NCBI GenBank assembly: GCA_015501605.1
Contig: JADNRZ010000014.1
Span: 682,001 to 746,000 of the forward strand
DNA length: 64,000 nucleotides
DNA from: Panaeolus papilionaceus
Taxonomy: Eukaryota; Basidiomycota; Agaricomycetes; Agaricales
Direction: 5' to 3'
This document shows positions 23,296 to 36,283 of the stretch, piece after piece. Every line of letters starts with the position of its first letter. The first letter of the stretch is position 1. The notes beneath the pieces are model-generated. The model was not told the DNA's origin. It did no database searches and saw only the letters and a list, made by a program, of their open reading frames with translations. A program made the translations under genes and the position numbers.

Positions 23296-24981
23296 TCATC
23301 TGCTGAACCGTCTGGTATCCTGAAGCTCGTAATCACGACTCCCTTCGTCGATGGTACTATCGAAACCTGTCATGATATCCTGCCCCAAGTTTCCAACTAT
23401 TGTGCGAGTCATGAATGTGTCGTCCAGTTTCTTTCGAGAGGCGGCTTGGAATGGAAGAATAGTTGATGGTCCTGTGTTGCTTCTGGTGTCCGAAATTGAC
23501 CGCAGGTTGAGCACCAACCTTGAAATCATTGTGGCCGTGATAAGTTGACTAAAGGTCGCCCCGATGGCTTTTAGATCCTCGACGGCAGTCTTCCGGGTAG
23601 GTAATATAAATATAAGCACTAAGAAGAAACGAAACACACTAACGTAGTAGATCACTGTGTTGACGAAGTTGGCTAAGAAGATGATGAAGAAGTACATTGC
23701 ACCATCTCGAAGGAAAATGTGCATGAGACTGGAATTGTATATCAGTTCGATGTCTGTGCTATATATCTCTGGGTAGCTGAAATACTTACGGGGTAGACCC
23801 TGACTGCTTCCAATACGCGCGGGCTCTCCAGAGTGTCAAGAAAAAGATACAGGTGTCCGTGACTAATGGCATAAACCAGACAGCAGCTGCGAGGTCGGAG
23901 CGTGCTTCAGTAAAACCGTCGTTTCAAACAAACAAAATGCTCACGGAATAGAGGCGTATCTCCTGTCAATATACAGCCTGTTCCGTTGATGTGAGTTCTG
24001 GATCACCAGCAACGCCTTCGAACAACATACCGGGCAAGAAAGGGGGCAGGGGAACACCTTTCGAACAAAAGATATTGCATCAGTTCGGACTGCGCGACCA
24101 TGAGATCAAATGAATGAGATGATGCTCACGGGTTCCTTGGCTCAGGCCTATCGCACTTATCACTATCTGTGCGGTGAGCAGCACCAACAGAAAGCCCAAA
24201 ATCCATTTCGACTGCCCATAAAGTGCGTACACCCGAAGAATCATTATGACTGAAACGCATGTCAGTAACTCCAGAAGGAAACCGTTGGTGGAGAGCATTA
24301 CGTTCACAAACTGGACAAAGATCACAAACAAGAATAAGCACCATGATCATGGTCTAAAATAGTGCTTATACGTACTACCGACCAAAGCGGCTGTTGATGC
24401 TCCCTCAAACACAACGAATCGATTACACCTGTGCGTCCGCGGGCTGTTCAGAGGCTGTCCGGGTGGTTTTGGAGGAGCATGACCTACACTTCTACTGTCC
24501 ACCTTGGATCATGGAATGCTAATCCTGATGTGAGTCACCGAAGATGCGAGTAATATAAAAAAGCTGACCATTGATGATCACAATGAATTGAAGAGGTGTG
24601 AGGTATCGGTTGATGAGGAAGAGGATCGATGCACCCGACATCCTCTGCTTCCAAACCCGCTCAACCTAAGCACAGCATCAGCGTCATGTCTCCGGGTATC
24701 ATATAACTTATTGTTCTAACCTCGTCTGAAAATGTCAAGACTTCGACAGTCATCAGCGAAGACTCTTAGTAGACAGACACTGTCAGTCAGGACTTACTAT
24801 GGTCGTATATCAGCATCACAAATGCTGCAATCTGAAAATACAGCCCCGCATTTCTATTCTCGACCGACACAATCAATCAGAATGTGTTTCGTGCTTCACA
24901 GTGTTGTCCAGATAGGGCGCTCACTTACAGATGTTGCACAGCGGTGATGACAGCAGCAGGAGCGGGTATAGGTGTCGACAT
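23296..24981 (-). CDS. DUF6533 multi-pass membrane protein
   Basis: About ten short exons. The start MSTPIPAPAAVITAVQ is followed by the DUF6533 signature spread over exons: IAAFVMLIYDH, LTFSDEVERVWKQ, and FLINRYLTPLQFIVII. Later helices include VSVIMILRVYALYGQSKWIL (the conserved RVYALYG turn), FLLVLLTAQIVISAIGLSQG, AAVWFMPLVTDTCIFFLTLW and AMYFFIIFLANFVNTVIYY, giving about seven membrane spans. The cytosolic tail is basic and Ser/Asp-rich, ending RDYELQDTRRFSR. This is a very large, agaric-specific family often likened to seven-helix receptors; ligand and role are unknown. Exon boundaries were read by eye, and one or two small exons between helices are uncertain. Confidence 0.75.
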
Positions 24982-27283
24982 GAGGGATCGGAGAGAGGAT
25001 TGGGCTTAGAGGACTTCATTCGTTTCCAGTCTTTCATTTTAAACACCAAGCGCAAGATCGTGCGGCAATCAACGGTGCAATATGTTTCAATGCCACAAGA
25101 TGCCACATGTGCGTTATAAATCCGAGTAAAAAATAGATGTGTAAAGCTTCCTGGAATAGGCTGTTCATTCCCTCATCTAATCAGCCATCAAGGAAGCGTT
25201 TTGACAGAAGCGGAGGTCATTCCATCATGTCCGGTCCTAAGCCATGGCTTTGTCGTCCATAATGATTGAATAATCTACCATAGGCGCAGGAATGGATGGC
25301 GCTCAATGAATAAACTAACTTCTCTGCGATCCTGAAAGGGGCATAGGCGCGGTGTTTTGAGGCCATTCTATCTCGGAGCTTCGAGACGGTTTGGTGCACG
25401 CTCTGTCATACTATCCATTTCTGCACAACCATCATGGTCAGTATCATACTACACAGATGGCGCCATGGTTCTGGTTCAGTGATAGATCGAATGATGCGCA
25501 CATTTGCTCGTTCGCGGATTCGCTGACGACGTTTCATCTAGTCCGCTATTGTTGGGAGCCTGTGGCGATCCCTAAAAGCACTGCGCCCGAGTCGCGGCAC
25601 TGCGTTGTGCAAGGGCAGTGGCTCAATAACTCCTGCCCTATATATCCCTACTAAGCGCGCCCAACGGTTTCAAGTCCCTGCACCATCAGTATTTCAGGTC
25701 AACCCCTGGAGGGGGATCGATAGTTTGCTTTTATATTTTGAAATTATGTGCCCTGAAGCTAGCGATACGAACTCAAAAAAGGCCTCGACCTTGTTTTATT
25801 CTATATATTCATCCTCTGAGGGACTATGCCAGTGAACGGTCTAAGATATCATCGCAGTTGCTGGTTTTTCTGTCAGAAATACCTTCAATTATAGACCGTC
25901 GCTGATGACCAGGTGGTCATCTGCCAAAAACTGAATACATTGAAGTGTCTCTACATAGGACATCATTGTCAGCCTGAGAGCTCGGGGGATGGTCCGAAAA
26001 CCGTAGATCAAACAAAAATGGCTTTCAATTCAAGGTTAGCGTCCACTAGTGATATTTCCTCCAATATCAATCATTCTTTAAAAAACACCCTCGAGTATTT
26101 TTATATGCATTGCTTCCTTGAAAACCCCAGAATTATAATCAGACTCTACACCTTAAATTAAGCATACTACGTGGGGCAAAACCATAATAGCGAGAACGTG
26201 CGACTTGTCGGTTCAATTGATCAGCAGCAGCTCAGAGAGGTAACGACTCCACGGAATGAAAAGCGCTGGGTGCTGAACCTATCAATAATAAATGTCGACT
26301 ACTGGCCCCTAGTTCGAAGCTTCTTCGGCCTGTAAGTATAAATTTGAAAACGTTCTAAACATATTCTTCTCTCAAAAACTGCACGGCCCCGAATCGTGTA
26401 GCCATATAGTGCGTCGCCTGTAGGTGGCATTTCATGAGCGGTATCAAGGTCGATTTTGACCAAAAGCTAGGTGCAGGATTGTCATAATCTGGTACGTGTC
26501 TAAGCAGATAATTTTGAAGAGCTTGAACATCGCGATGTCGTGCAGTCGATCAAACACAATTCGAACTCATGCTGTAGGAATATTTGGATGATCCATCAGG
26601 TCATCGACAAGCCTTCCAAGCCCAGCATCCGTTCAGCAGCCAAATACCAAGGCGGAAGGTAAATCGACTGGGGGGCTTGAAAGCGCTAAACGTGACCGAT
26701 TTACCTGAGGTAGACATCGTCATTAAAGAAGAAGAAATTCGGCTGGCCGATGGGTTCTCAACGGGCGCCAAGGCCAGTAAATTGAGAGCTTCGCGATTGC
26801 CCAGCTCCTACCAAAGAGAAAGAAGGAATTAACTGCAATTCTGCGATTTGAACTTGAAACGTTCCAAGTGCACGAAATACCAGTCTAAGGGGTCGTTCCT
26901 GATGCTGGACTGCTATGATAAAAGTGAAGTTCGTTAGTAACTGTGTCAAGTGTTTGACTTTAGCTGGTCCTTCGAAAGTGCATGGACCTCGTGGTTGCAT
27001 ATGTATACAAGGTCAGTCTGGATCTCATCGACAAACGGTTGACAGTTGCCTTAAGACAGTTTGCCCATGCGATTCAAATCTATAAGAAAGATAAAGTGAG
27101 AAATTGACAACCACACATTTCTATTATTGCACACACCGAATCTAGATGAACGCGTCTGATAAAAAAAGCACTAGCAACCCAGCAGATGATTGTGATTAAG
27201 AGAATAGTTATATTATACAATACCAATATAGTAACAGTCACCGAGAGCAACGAACAGAGATTGAACGAAGAAAGAAACCCATG
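24982..27283. other. 2.3-kb gene-poor stretch
   Basis: Only short, unrelated ORFs occur (longest under 90 codons), none with recognisable motifs or plausible splicing. No terminal repeats or duplicated blocks were found by eye. It separates a lineage-specific membrane protein from conserved NSE4. Confidence 0.4.
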
Positions 27284-28676
27284 TTAATACCACTTGCCTC
27301 CCAAACGAGTCTTCGCAACTTCTCGTGTGGGGATAGTGGATTCCGTAATATTGAAAACCTCAATGGCGCGCTGTATGAAAGGGATGATGCAAGTCAGATA
27401 CTAGGGAATAGAGGCACCAAGGAGACGAAGACATAGGCTTAACGCCGTACCTTCCATGTGTCCATATCAAATTCCAAAACCATTTGCATTTTCTTCAAGC
27501 CTCCCTGGTAATCCTCGTCACTCGGCTGTTCACAGCCATCTAAAGTAGAAAACGTCAATTATCCGTCTATCATCAGGTCAATATGAATAAAAAAGCGCAC
27601 AGATCACAGGATCTCCATCTTGAAATTCGAACGCAGCTTTTCCATCTCGGATGAGGAAGGACAGGTAAAAAATGTTTTCAACGGTCTGTGCAAAGCTTGT
27701 TGGATTGACCACAAATTTAAAGATGTTGATTGCGCCAGTCGTCTCCAAAATTGCCTCGAGCTACGGTAGTTAGAAAAATGAACGGAAGAAAAACAGTTAG
27801 AACCAAATAAACTTACCGTGGCTACATTTTTGGTAGTCTCGTTCTGAGATCGGGTAATATCTTCTTCTTTCAACTCTTCTGGCTTTTTCAGACTCTCCTT
27901 GTCTTTTTGTAGCTTCATTCGATTCACGGGCCCTCTCTTCTTCTGCTCTATGGCTAGTGGACCAAACCTGACAGTAGATACATAAGCACATCAAGAAGTG
28001 GAAAAGAAAGGATGAAACCTCGCACATAAAGCCTCCCGTTGGAACCCTTCTGCTCCTTGCCAGCGCTTTTCTGCCTATTCTCTCCCAATCCAGTGGCGAA
28101 TCTCCACCAACTCTTGCGCCTCCAGCCTCTGAATCCGAGTCCTCCGGTAGCTCCTCTTCTAGGCGTGAAGCTCCCATGAATCCTAGCAACTTGGTAATGA
28201 AGTCGTCCACATCAAATGCACCAGACCCCGATTTTAGGGTTCGTGCTTTCTGCGCATGGGCATTGGAAGCAAGCAAAAGAAAATGCGAGTCAAGAGTTGC
28301 TTCTTGAGGTCCTCTCACTACATGAAAAGATTAATAAGACATTCTTCAGGGGGAAAAGCGGCGGTCAACCTTTGGAAAACAATTGGTCTGCTTCTGCGAG
28401 TTGGGTCTTCAGAGTTTCCGTCGTGAGCTCAGTCGGGTTTGTTTTGTGCTCTGAACATTTTTTAGCAAAATAAATTATCGGCCATTGCTTCTGTCTCAAG
28501 TACCTTCCATCTGCTTCGTCAAGTTTCGATAATTCTGTCGTACATTGCGTTTTTGCTCTGGGTCTTGGTCAGGATCAAAGACATTGTTTTCTTGAAAAGG
28601 TGCGGTCATATATCAGCATCAATTATACCCAAGAAATTACTTGTAAATTTTTACTTGAATTATGGTTTTCGGCCAT
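27284..28676 (-). CDS. NSE4: SMC5/6 complex kleisin Nse4
   Basis: About seven exons, about 370 aa. Start MAENHNS, then VFDPDQDPEQKRNVRQNYR. The conserved N-terminal helix region reads NYRNLTKQME ... NPTELTTETLKTQL, then LDSHFLLLASNAHAQKAR and SGAFDVDDFITKLLGFMG, all hallmarks of Nse4/EID kleisins. The C-terminal domain carries VENIFYLSFLIRDGKA and ends in TRLGGKWY. Nse4 bridges the heads of Smc5 and Smc6 with Nse1 and Nse3, for DNA repair and replication-fork stability in the nucleus. The gap between the halves is a charged linker (LKKPEELKEEDITRSQNE). Nothing suggests damage. Exact splice sites of the smaller exons were not all verified. Confidence 0.88.
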
Positions 28677-29023
28677 AGTGGAAGGGGGTGGTGGTGAAAA
28701 TACAAAGACGCGTCGTGAACAGAAGAAACGTGTCGTGACATATAATGTGTGACTCATTAATGGAGGACGCGTGACAGGCGCGTTCATTAGCCCCTATCAT
28801 CAGCCCCTGTTTCTCAGATGGGCTAGGCCAAGAAATGTATATTGAAAGAAATCAATAAAAACCAGCACTCAAACGTAGTCTGGTCCAAGCAGCGTAATTT
28901 TTTGCTGCTAGGTTTATACAATGTATAAATCGTGAAACATGGAAATTAAGAGTAAGTATTATACTAATCTACAAGAGTTCGTAACATATCCAGAAAAACG
29001 GCATAGTATGCATATTCAACAGT
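28677..29023. other. NSE4 promoter / PMP3 3' flank
   Basis: No gene seen. It contains short repeats of an ACGCGT-type core near 28709 and 28768. Confidence 0.35.
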
Positions 29024-29391
29024 TCACATCGCACCCTCACTCTTTGAGATGATGTACCTATAAACACGTCAAATCATTATATAGAACCAAAAACTTAGGC
29101 ATATAGGACTCACCATGCATGAATAACACCAGGTATCCAGCCTAATATCCACAAAGCAACGTTTATACAGACATCTGCGGACAATCCTCTCTCTGGAATT
29201 TCGAACAGTGTCAGCAAATTAACATAATTTCTTGGAGTTTGAGCTCACTCAAGAAAACAGGGATGGGTGGTATAAATCTGAAAGCAGTCATGCGGGTTAG
29301 AATCGATATCAGGGACGGGAGAACTAAGCAGTACGCACATCGCAAGAAAATACAGGGCAACGTCGTAGTTAGAAGATACCTTCTTGGCCAT
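29024..29391 (-). CDS. PMP3: Plasma membrane proteolipid 3 (PMP3, UPF0057)
   Basis: Four small exons give 64 aa. The protein reads MAKKVSSNYDVALYFLA, IFIPPIPVFLKRGLSADVC, INVALWILGWIPGVIHAW, ending YIISKSEGAM. This is the UPF0057/Pmp3 family: two membrane helices joined by a Pro-rich turn (PPIPVF) and a short polar loop. In yeast, loss of Pmp3 hyperpolarises the plasma membrane and causes salt sensitivity; plant RCI2 relatives are cold and salt induced. The length equals the family norm. Each intron falls inside the tiny coding region, so no single ORF reveals it; the junctions (A then AG for Lys, AT then A for Ile) are consistent. Confidence 0.9.
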
Positions 29392-29842
29392 GGTTCAATA
29401 CAAGGGTGCTATGAGGAATTTGCAACCACCGTTACTCCACCAAGGGTTATAAGGACCGCCCGGCTATGTACCTTCCCAGGGAACAACAATGACGTCTACG
29501 ATAAGTGATCCACCTGTACGGAGTCTGTGATAAAATCCGATCCCTAAAAATAGTGCCCTCAGCCAAATGCCAAGCGGGCAGAAAACGAAGACAGTCGTAG
29601 ACGGTCTTGAATTCTACTGGACTCAGAGTCGAAAGACCGCAGACAATTCACGATTTCTGTGTTTCATTCAAAGGTATGTTTGACGTTACAAAAAGGGATA
29701 TACATTTTTTGATGGTCGAAGGTTATTTGTTGACCTACAAACATGAATGGTATATGTATCAGAAGGGAAAACAAAGTCCACGTTGAAGCAAAGCAAGGGA
29801 GATAGGGGGATCGGCTGCGAGTACACGAGCCAACGTTCAACT
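29392..29842. other. PMP3 promoter / GAD 3' flank
   Basis: No coding sequence seen beyond the adjacent genes. Confidence 0.35.
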
Positions 29843-32071
29843 TAACATTGGCTGGAGAAACCCAGCTGGGGAAGAGGAGTCTTGTTGCCGTCGAAGTTTT
29901 CTTTCTCAGGGCGAGCATTTTCTTTGTCAGGATGGTGACCTTTGGGTGCACTGAGCATGGCAAAGAGAACACCGTCTTGGCCTAATACTAGCTCGTCAAT
30001 ATATGATCATTGTAAAGTTGAATCGTGAACAACGAACCTGCAAGTGAGGAAGCAACTTCAAGGATATCAATGATTAGACGTTCAATAAGGTCCTCGCTCA
30101 AAGTCTCCCTGACTATAAAGGCACTTGTTAGTCAGTGTGAACATTAACAACCCTGTCACTGTGATACATACCAACGACACGGAGGATGTCCACACTTTCT
30201 GCGCCATGAGGAGCCTTTTAATCCGTCAAATGGTTAATGTTGACATGCACGACAAAAAATTAAAAACACATACACTGTAGTTCGGTACGATCCAGCCCTT
30301 GGTTCTAAGCATAGTTTGAATCCATGACTGCTTGACCTGAGGGTTCTCTTTCTTATATTCGTCGGATAACCTGAAGGCAACCACAGGCAATCCAGGGATA
30401 TAATTTTCGGGATCATCCTTGTCGTCATTCACAGGGCCGTCTGGAAGTGGCTTGTGGACGACGCTCAGGACCTATAATTCGCGGATGTTCAATGGGCCTT
30501 TCAGGTGCTTAACGTAAGGATATAGCGTACCGTAAAGTAGGTACTTTCCAGCGCCTTAGACAACATGCGAGCATTTCTTAGATCCTTGAATGCGATGTTT
30601 TTGTATCCTTCAAAACCAAGGTTCAAGAAATTGAACATTTGGGCGATGATTGGAGCAGCTGGCTTAGAGAAGTTGCTGTCGGGGTTGATGTCAGCTCTTC
30701 TTCACCCAGGAAAAAAAGGATGCATTACAGGGTGAATGAGTATTCAACGCTCCCAAGATAGTCTGTCGCAGAAAAACGAAGACCCCAGCGTCAGTATGCT
30801 TGTCAGCTGGACAATGTGCAGGGCAATGCTCACGAAGCTCAAAGACAAGATCCTTGTGCAAATATGATTCGTCCCTCCATAAAATCCACCCAAGACCTGC
30901 GTAAACCAAGCCGAATTTATGTCCAGATGTGTTGATGGAGACGACACGAGGAACATCAAAGCCCCACTTTAGGCTAGGATAAGCGAAAGGGGCAATGAAA
31001 GCACCAGACGCTCCATCGATGTGAATAGGAATATCGAGACCAGTGCGCTCTTGCAAGTCGTCCACTGGTAAAGATAATCAGCAAGGGAGATAGATCATTC
31101 AGAATCCGACATACATAAATCGCTCATAAGTTTGACGTCCTCGAAGTGACCGGTATACGTGCTTCCCAGGATGACAATGACCCCGATAGTATTCTCGTCA
31201 ATGTATTGAAGTGCGTCTTTTGGATCCATGCAGAATCCCTTGTCTTCACTAACGGGCACCAATCGGCACTCCACGTCGAAATATCTATGAAATCGATTGG
31301 TTAGAATTGTTCATCCTGCGGAAAGTGGATAGCAACAAACCTTGCAAACTTCTCCAGGGCAACTTGAGCATTGGAGCCAAAGACGATGTTAGGGTGGTAG
31401 TAGTCTTTGCCTGCGAGCTTGCGGCTTTCTTGCCAACGTTTCTTCATCGCTAGTCCACCCAACATGATGGCCTCAGACGACCCAGCGGTTGCCGTTCCAA
31501 TGACCTTGCCATCCTTAGGAGCTTTCCAGAGGTCAGCCACTAAAGGGTCATCATCAGCACACCAAGCTCCAAACCTTTTGAATAAGGAGAGCTCACACAT
31601 GGATACACAACGATTGTGGATGTTCGTCGCTGCGGGGTATTCATCTTGGTCGACAATATTTTTATTAAGGTTCTCCATGATAAGCTGGTTCGCTGGATCA
31701 GGCATCCATGTGTGAACAAACCTGTGAATTAACGGGATCGTCACCAGATGAATGATACAGATAGTGACCAACTTACGACGCAAGATTCAAAAGAGGGTTT
31801 CCATCAAGTGCGGTCTCGTCATGGAGCAACTGGTAGGCCGCCCGCGACGGTATACCATTCTCCGGAATGGTGTACTTCGGCACATTTGCTGCGTCTTCGT
31901 CGCGTCTCCAAGTGGTGTGGAAACCCTGTCTGTCGCCCCGGGTAGCATGCTTCTTATGGTGGTGCTCTTTGCATTGCGCGATGATTTCAGCAGGGTCGAC
32001 TGAACCGAAGTTAAGATGGCTAGTCTGGTTGCAAGGATATCTAAGCACTTACTGTGACGAGAAAGCGACAT
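29843..32071 (-). CDS. Glutamate decarboxylase (PLP-dependent)
   Basis: About ten exons, about 540 aa, starting MSLSRH and ending [11 protein letters not shown]. It converts L-glutamate to GABA and CO2 with pyridoxal phosphate. The order of motifs fits group II decarboxylases of the GAD type: [74 protein letters not shown], and the cofactor lysine in [15 protein letters not shown]. The conserved HKFG Lys should form the Schiff base. The C-terminus is Lys/Glu-rich ([20 protein letters not shown]). The enzyme is cytosolic and part of the GABA shunt; in yeast it helps in oxidative-stress tolerance. Length and motifs are complete, with no break seen. Confidence 0.92.
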
Positions 32072-32821
32072 GGCGAAGTAAATTTCAGTTAGGGTAGAGT
32101 CTTCAAGTTCGGAGAACTTTGTTCAATAAAAATGCGCTGAGGATGTAATTGAGGGTTTATCATGGTGTTTATAACAACAAAGGGACTCCTAGGCCATGTC
32201 ATGACCGACTCATGACGTCCATTCCACTTGATATGCCGAGTTTAACCGCAATTCCGAGTCGCGACCAGGATCAGACTGACCCGCAAACCATCTTTGTGGT
32301 TCTCTAGCCTTGCATAGGGGATTTACAACGGATTTGTGACGAGCACTTTGAAACGTTCCTGTTCTATCCTTCAGTTCTGCCTCATTTTGTCATGTAAATC
32401 CGAAACATGGACTTCAGAACTGCAATCGCTCCAGTTTTTTCCGCTGGCAAACTGAAATCACGACCCACGCCTTTCAGGATAACAATCGTTGGTGATAAAA
32501 AGTCGATAGATGGAAGATAAGAGGTCTTCTGTCCCTCTAAATTAGTTCCAAGTGAGCGAATTTGTCATTGCAAGATGGCCATGACATTGTGGTGGGTGTA
32601 AAGAACAAGAGCAACGGTCACACGGTACGACTCGTGTTGCAGCATCTTGTGGTTCAATTTAAATAGTCTAAAAATAACAGCACCCTCAACGTCCCATTTA
32701 AAAATAGAGAATTCAAAAGACGGTCACTTGAAAGTGGTATCAAACCCTTCACTGATTATTACAAAAATCTATTAAAAAAGCCATAATTTCCCCAAACCCA
32801 AAGCTGAAACATCAACCCCAA
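32072..32821. other. GAD promoter region, no gene seen
   Basis: Non-coding stretch upstream of GAD and downstream of SEC5. No duplicated block or RNA gene was recognised. Confidence 0.4.
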
Positions 32822-35800
32822 TTAAGGCCTGTTCCTTGTCCTATTCGATTCCTTCTCAGAATTCAGCTTTGGCGCGGAAGGCTTTGTTCGGACCTCCTTG
32901 CTTTGTCTGAAACACAAGAACTGCACTGCAGTTGCCCTTCTTGCGTCTGAGAGCAATTTTTGCATCGCTTCAAATGACACCTTGAAATCAGGGTCTTTGG
33001 ACGAAGGAGCATAAACCTGCGTTATCTGCTTGGTATACAGGTCCTCCAGCGATTGGCCGGCCTTGCTTTCCCGACCGTAGTGTCCAAGTGATTTGTGGAT
33101 AAACGTGAGCTCAAGGACTGCCTAAAATAGCAAGATCAGGAATGAACGGGCAAAAATAGAGCTGGCATCACACCTGAAGTAGCCCTCCCGTATTGTAACG
33201 TTTAATCTGTTGGAATTGTCTTGTCGCTTCTGCGGCGAGGTCGTCCAAGATAATAACTAATGCCCTCTCAAGTAATGTCTCTGCCGCATTGCATATCTGA
33301 GAATGGATTGTGACGAGATAATTCATTACTTCATACACCCATGGTCGGATTCCTAGACACGAAGCGATAAGGCCTGGGTAGTAAGCACAAATATCCATGT
33401 CATACCTGTAGGTTCGGATGCCCTTGCCCATGGGTGTTGCAAGCAGGCTTCCCGGAGATGGTCGGCAATGAACACATTATGGGGTCTAATGTATCCATCA
33501 AACAAGGCGGAATCGAGTTCATCGATGACAGAGTTCATTGTCTAAACTCTACGTTAGGCGACTTGAATCGAATATCAAAGAGGAAAATCCTTATAATTAC
33601 CTTTCGTTCCTCAGTCAAAGGTTGACCAAAGGCATTTTCAAACTGCGAGAGCATACCGGGCAACACGGCCCTGGAGAAATGATTCAGGTTTGAAATGACC
33701 AGGAGAAGTCGAACATTCTGAGAGAAAAAACTTTCAGAGTCTGCAAAGTAAGGACATATATCGACTGACAGTGTCTTTCAAATCAAGTTCACGCATGGCA
33801 GGCTCTAGGGTCATTTCTTGTTTCCGTGATGCTGAGCTGGGTACCTCCTCTGTGGCAAGGAGAACCAGACCATCAAGGAAGCCATAGAGGGCGTCAAAGA
33901 AAGCACGGTTAATTTTGGCCACAAACGCCTGCGGCATAGGTCCCTTTCTCGACGACTCGCTATTGGCAGAAAGCTTGTAGGCAACGGTTGTGGCGTGTCG
34001 TTGGAAGTGTTCAAACTGGGATAAGTACTGCGTGACTGCAGGCTCAGAAGGATCAATCGCCCAGTTTTCCAGATGGTAAAAGGTTTTGGCGTCTGATGAG
34101 TCAAGTGTAAAGGGAGGCAGGAAATCAAGGAGATACCAATAAAACACACCTCGCAGCCAAGCCTTGGTGAGAATATCAACAAACCTCCATCTGAGGCTCT
34201 CAATTAGACTCTTTAGGCCGTTGGCGATATCATTTGAGATATCCATTGCCGTTACATCGTTTACGCAGTCCTGCACCTCGTGTAAGATCTTCTGTAGGTA
34301 ATGCGCGGTGCAGAGCGAGTGGGAGTTGGTAGGGATGCAAGAGGGTGTTGCTGAATTAACATTATTTGCCGATGACATGACCGCCACATCAGACAGGACG
34401 AAAATTTGAGAAATTAAGGATATGTAAAGCTTCACAATTTCGAAAGCCATGGTACGGCATTGGGTTGGGCTTCGGCGCGTACCTGAGGAGGTGAAGTTCT
34501 GTTCAATATATCAGTCCTCGCTTAAGTAGGCATCAACTCATATCATTGGGCCTGACCTTTTTATATTTGCCGTCAATAAAGTTCTTAGAAATCTTCCAAA
34601 AATTGGGTAAACTGGATATCATCGCGTCTGAGATGTTTTTGATCATTTCGAGCAATGAATTCCATTCCAACTCTCCGTTGCCTTTGGCTAATATGTACAT
34701 CAGCCTCGCAGTTGAATTTCGAGTAAAGTTGGAAATAAAAACTCACCGATGATGACATCCGAGTCTTTGTTGGCGAGATGGTGGATAGCCGTTTCCAACT
34801 CCATCCAAAGGGTGCTATCAGATGCTCGTGTGGACGGGTGTTCGTGTACGATGTCTGTGAATGGATGAGAATATTGCATGTTGTTGGGTCTGTGAACTTA
34901 CCATCTAATACTCTCTCAGACGTGCGGTGAGCAGCATTCATCTTGTTCATGATGTGGCCATGGTGACTGTCGAAGTACGACCAGATAGGCTCTTCGCTAG
35001 CCTGGAGTTCCAGGAGTGTCCTGATAGAAGGGATGAAGTTAGGCATCAACAAGTTTTATCCAGTCCACCAGAACATACTCTAGAGTCTTTTCCTGCTCCT
35101 CCACTGACCGCTTTGGGTCTTGAAGCTGCGATATGAGGACCTTGCGCATTTCACCCATTGCTTTCTCCACACTGTTCCAGACTTTGTTCAGGACCCTCTT
35201 TTGTTGTTCCTGCGCTGCCTTGGAAGCTGAACCTTCCTTCGTGTTACCTATAGGTAGCAATTGACTGGGGCGATTTTCTAGCAGATACTTCCCTTTCTTG
35301 TAATCTCTGAGAGCAAACTCGTAGCGACCCTATGAAAACATCAGAGAAAAAAGGCAACAGAAACACCTAACTTACCGCATCAATGGACTCTATGATGAAG
35401 CTCGGAAGGTTGAAGAAAAACTTGGATCGGTCAAATACGCCGAGCGTTGTCCGGAGTTTCTGGGCCTTGGAGGCATTTTCAAGGACGGGAAGGAAGATTT
35501 GATTTGATTTTTGAACGCCCTCTGAGCACAAAGTTGATAAACGAGAAATACGCAGAAAGAAGAGACCCACGTTTCAAGTGGTCCCTCAAAGGTTTCGAGG
35601 CGTAATCTGATTCAGGAGTGATTAAGCCTTGCCTCATTTCTTCGTACAGACCTGGACAAGACCGTTCAGCCAAGGGATTGGCGTAAGTTGGAAGGCATAC
35701 CATCCGTTGCAGCTTTTACCGAGACAAATTGGTCAAAGCTCTCTTCTACCAACTCCCTCAAAGATTCTGCGCGAGCTTCCAAAGAGCTTTGCAAGAAAGC

Positions 35801-36283
35801 TATGCCAGCGGCGAGATCATGGTAGGTCGCGTTGGGATGAACCACAGATAGATATGTTGCGGGGTCGAAAGTCTTGGAACTGATTAAAATGGCTGCCTCT
35901 GGAGATAGAAGTCGGCATGATGAATCCACCAGATTCTAAGATGGATTTAAATGCGATTCTTACTGGATTCCATGTCCATGTCCTTCAAACTACCATTCAG
36001 AGGTTAATGCAGGATCGCCATCAATGGTGGCATTGCGACGTACTTGGGGATATGTCCTAAGCCCAGTGGATCTCCTTCTCTTTCTGCAACGACTGAAGGG
36101 CTCACAAGCGACCCCGCTACCGTATCATCGAAGTCGTGGTTGATGTCTTCCCATCTCCTGCACGAACAAAGTTAAGCAATCTGCCGGAAGGGAATATAGG
36201 ACAACGCACGATGGGTTGAGGCTGCCAATGTTATACGCCTTCAACAATGTTGCCTCATCAATTTTAAAGCTGAGTCTAGGCAT
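32822..36283 (-). CDS. SEC5: Exocyst complex component Sec5
   Basis: Large multi-exon gene (more than ten introns), about 900 aa. Start [20 protein letters not shown]. The N-terminal third holds the Sec5 signature: [18 protein letters not shown], then [15 protein letters not shown] and [17 protein letters not shown]. The remainder is helical and continues with [34 protein letters not shown], and a C-terminal bundle ending [10 protein letters not shown]. Sec5 is one of eight exocyst subunits that tether secretory vesicles to the plasma membrane at hyphal tips and septa. Length agrees with fungal Sec5. I read the exons only in outline, so small exon limits are approximate. The predicted C-terminus depends on the last exon frame, which is open to TAA at 32822. 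Confidence 0.85.

Noticed and set aside
24982..27283. Several short plus-strand frames, for example near 25391 and 26584
   Set aside because: All under 90 codons with no recognisable motifs and no way to join them into a sensible gene.
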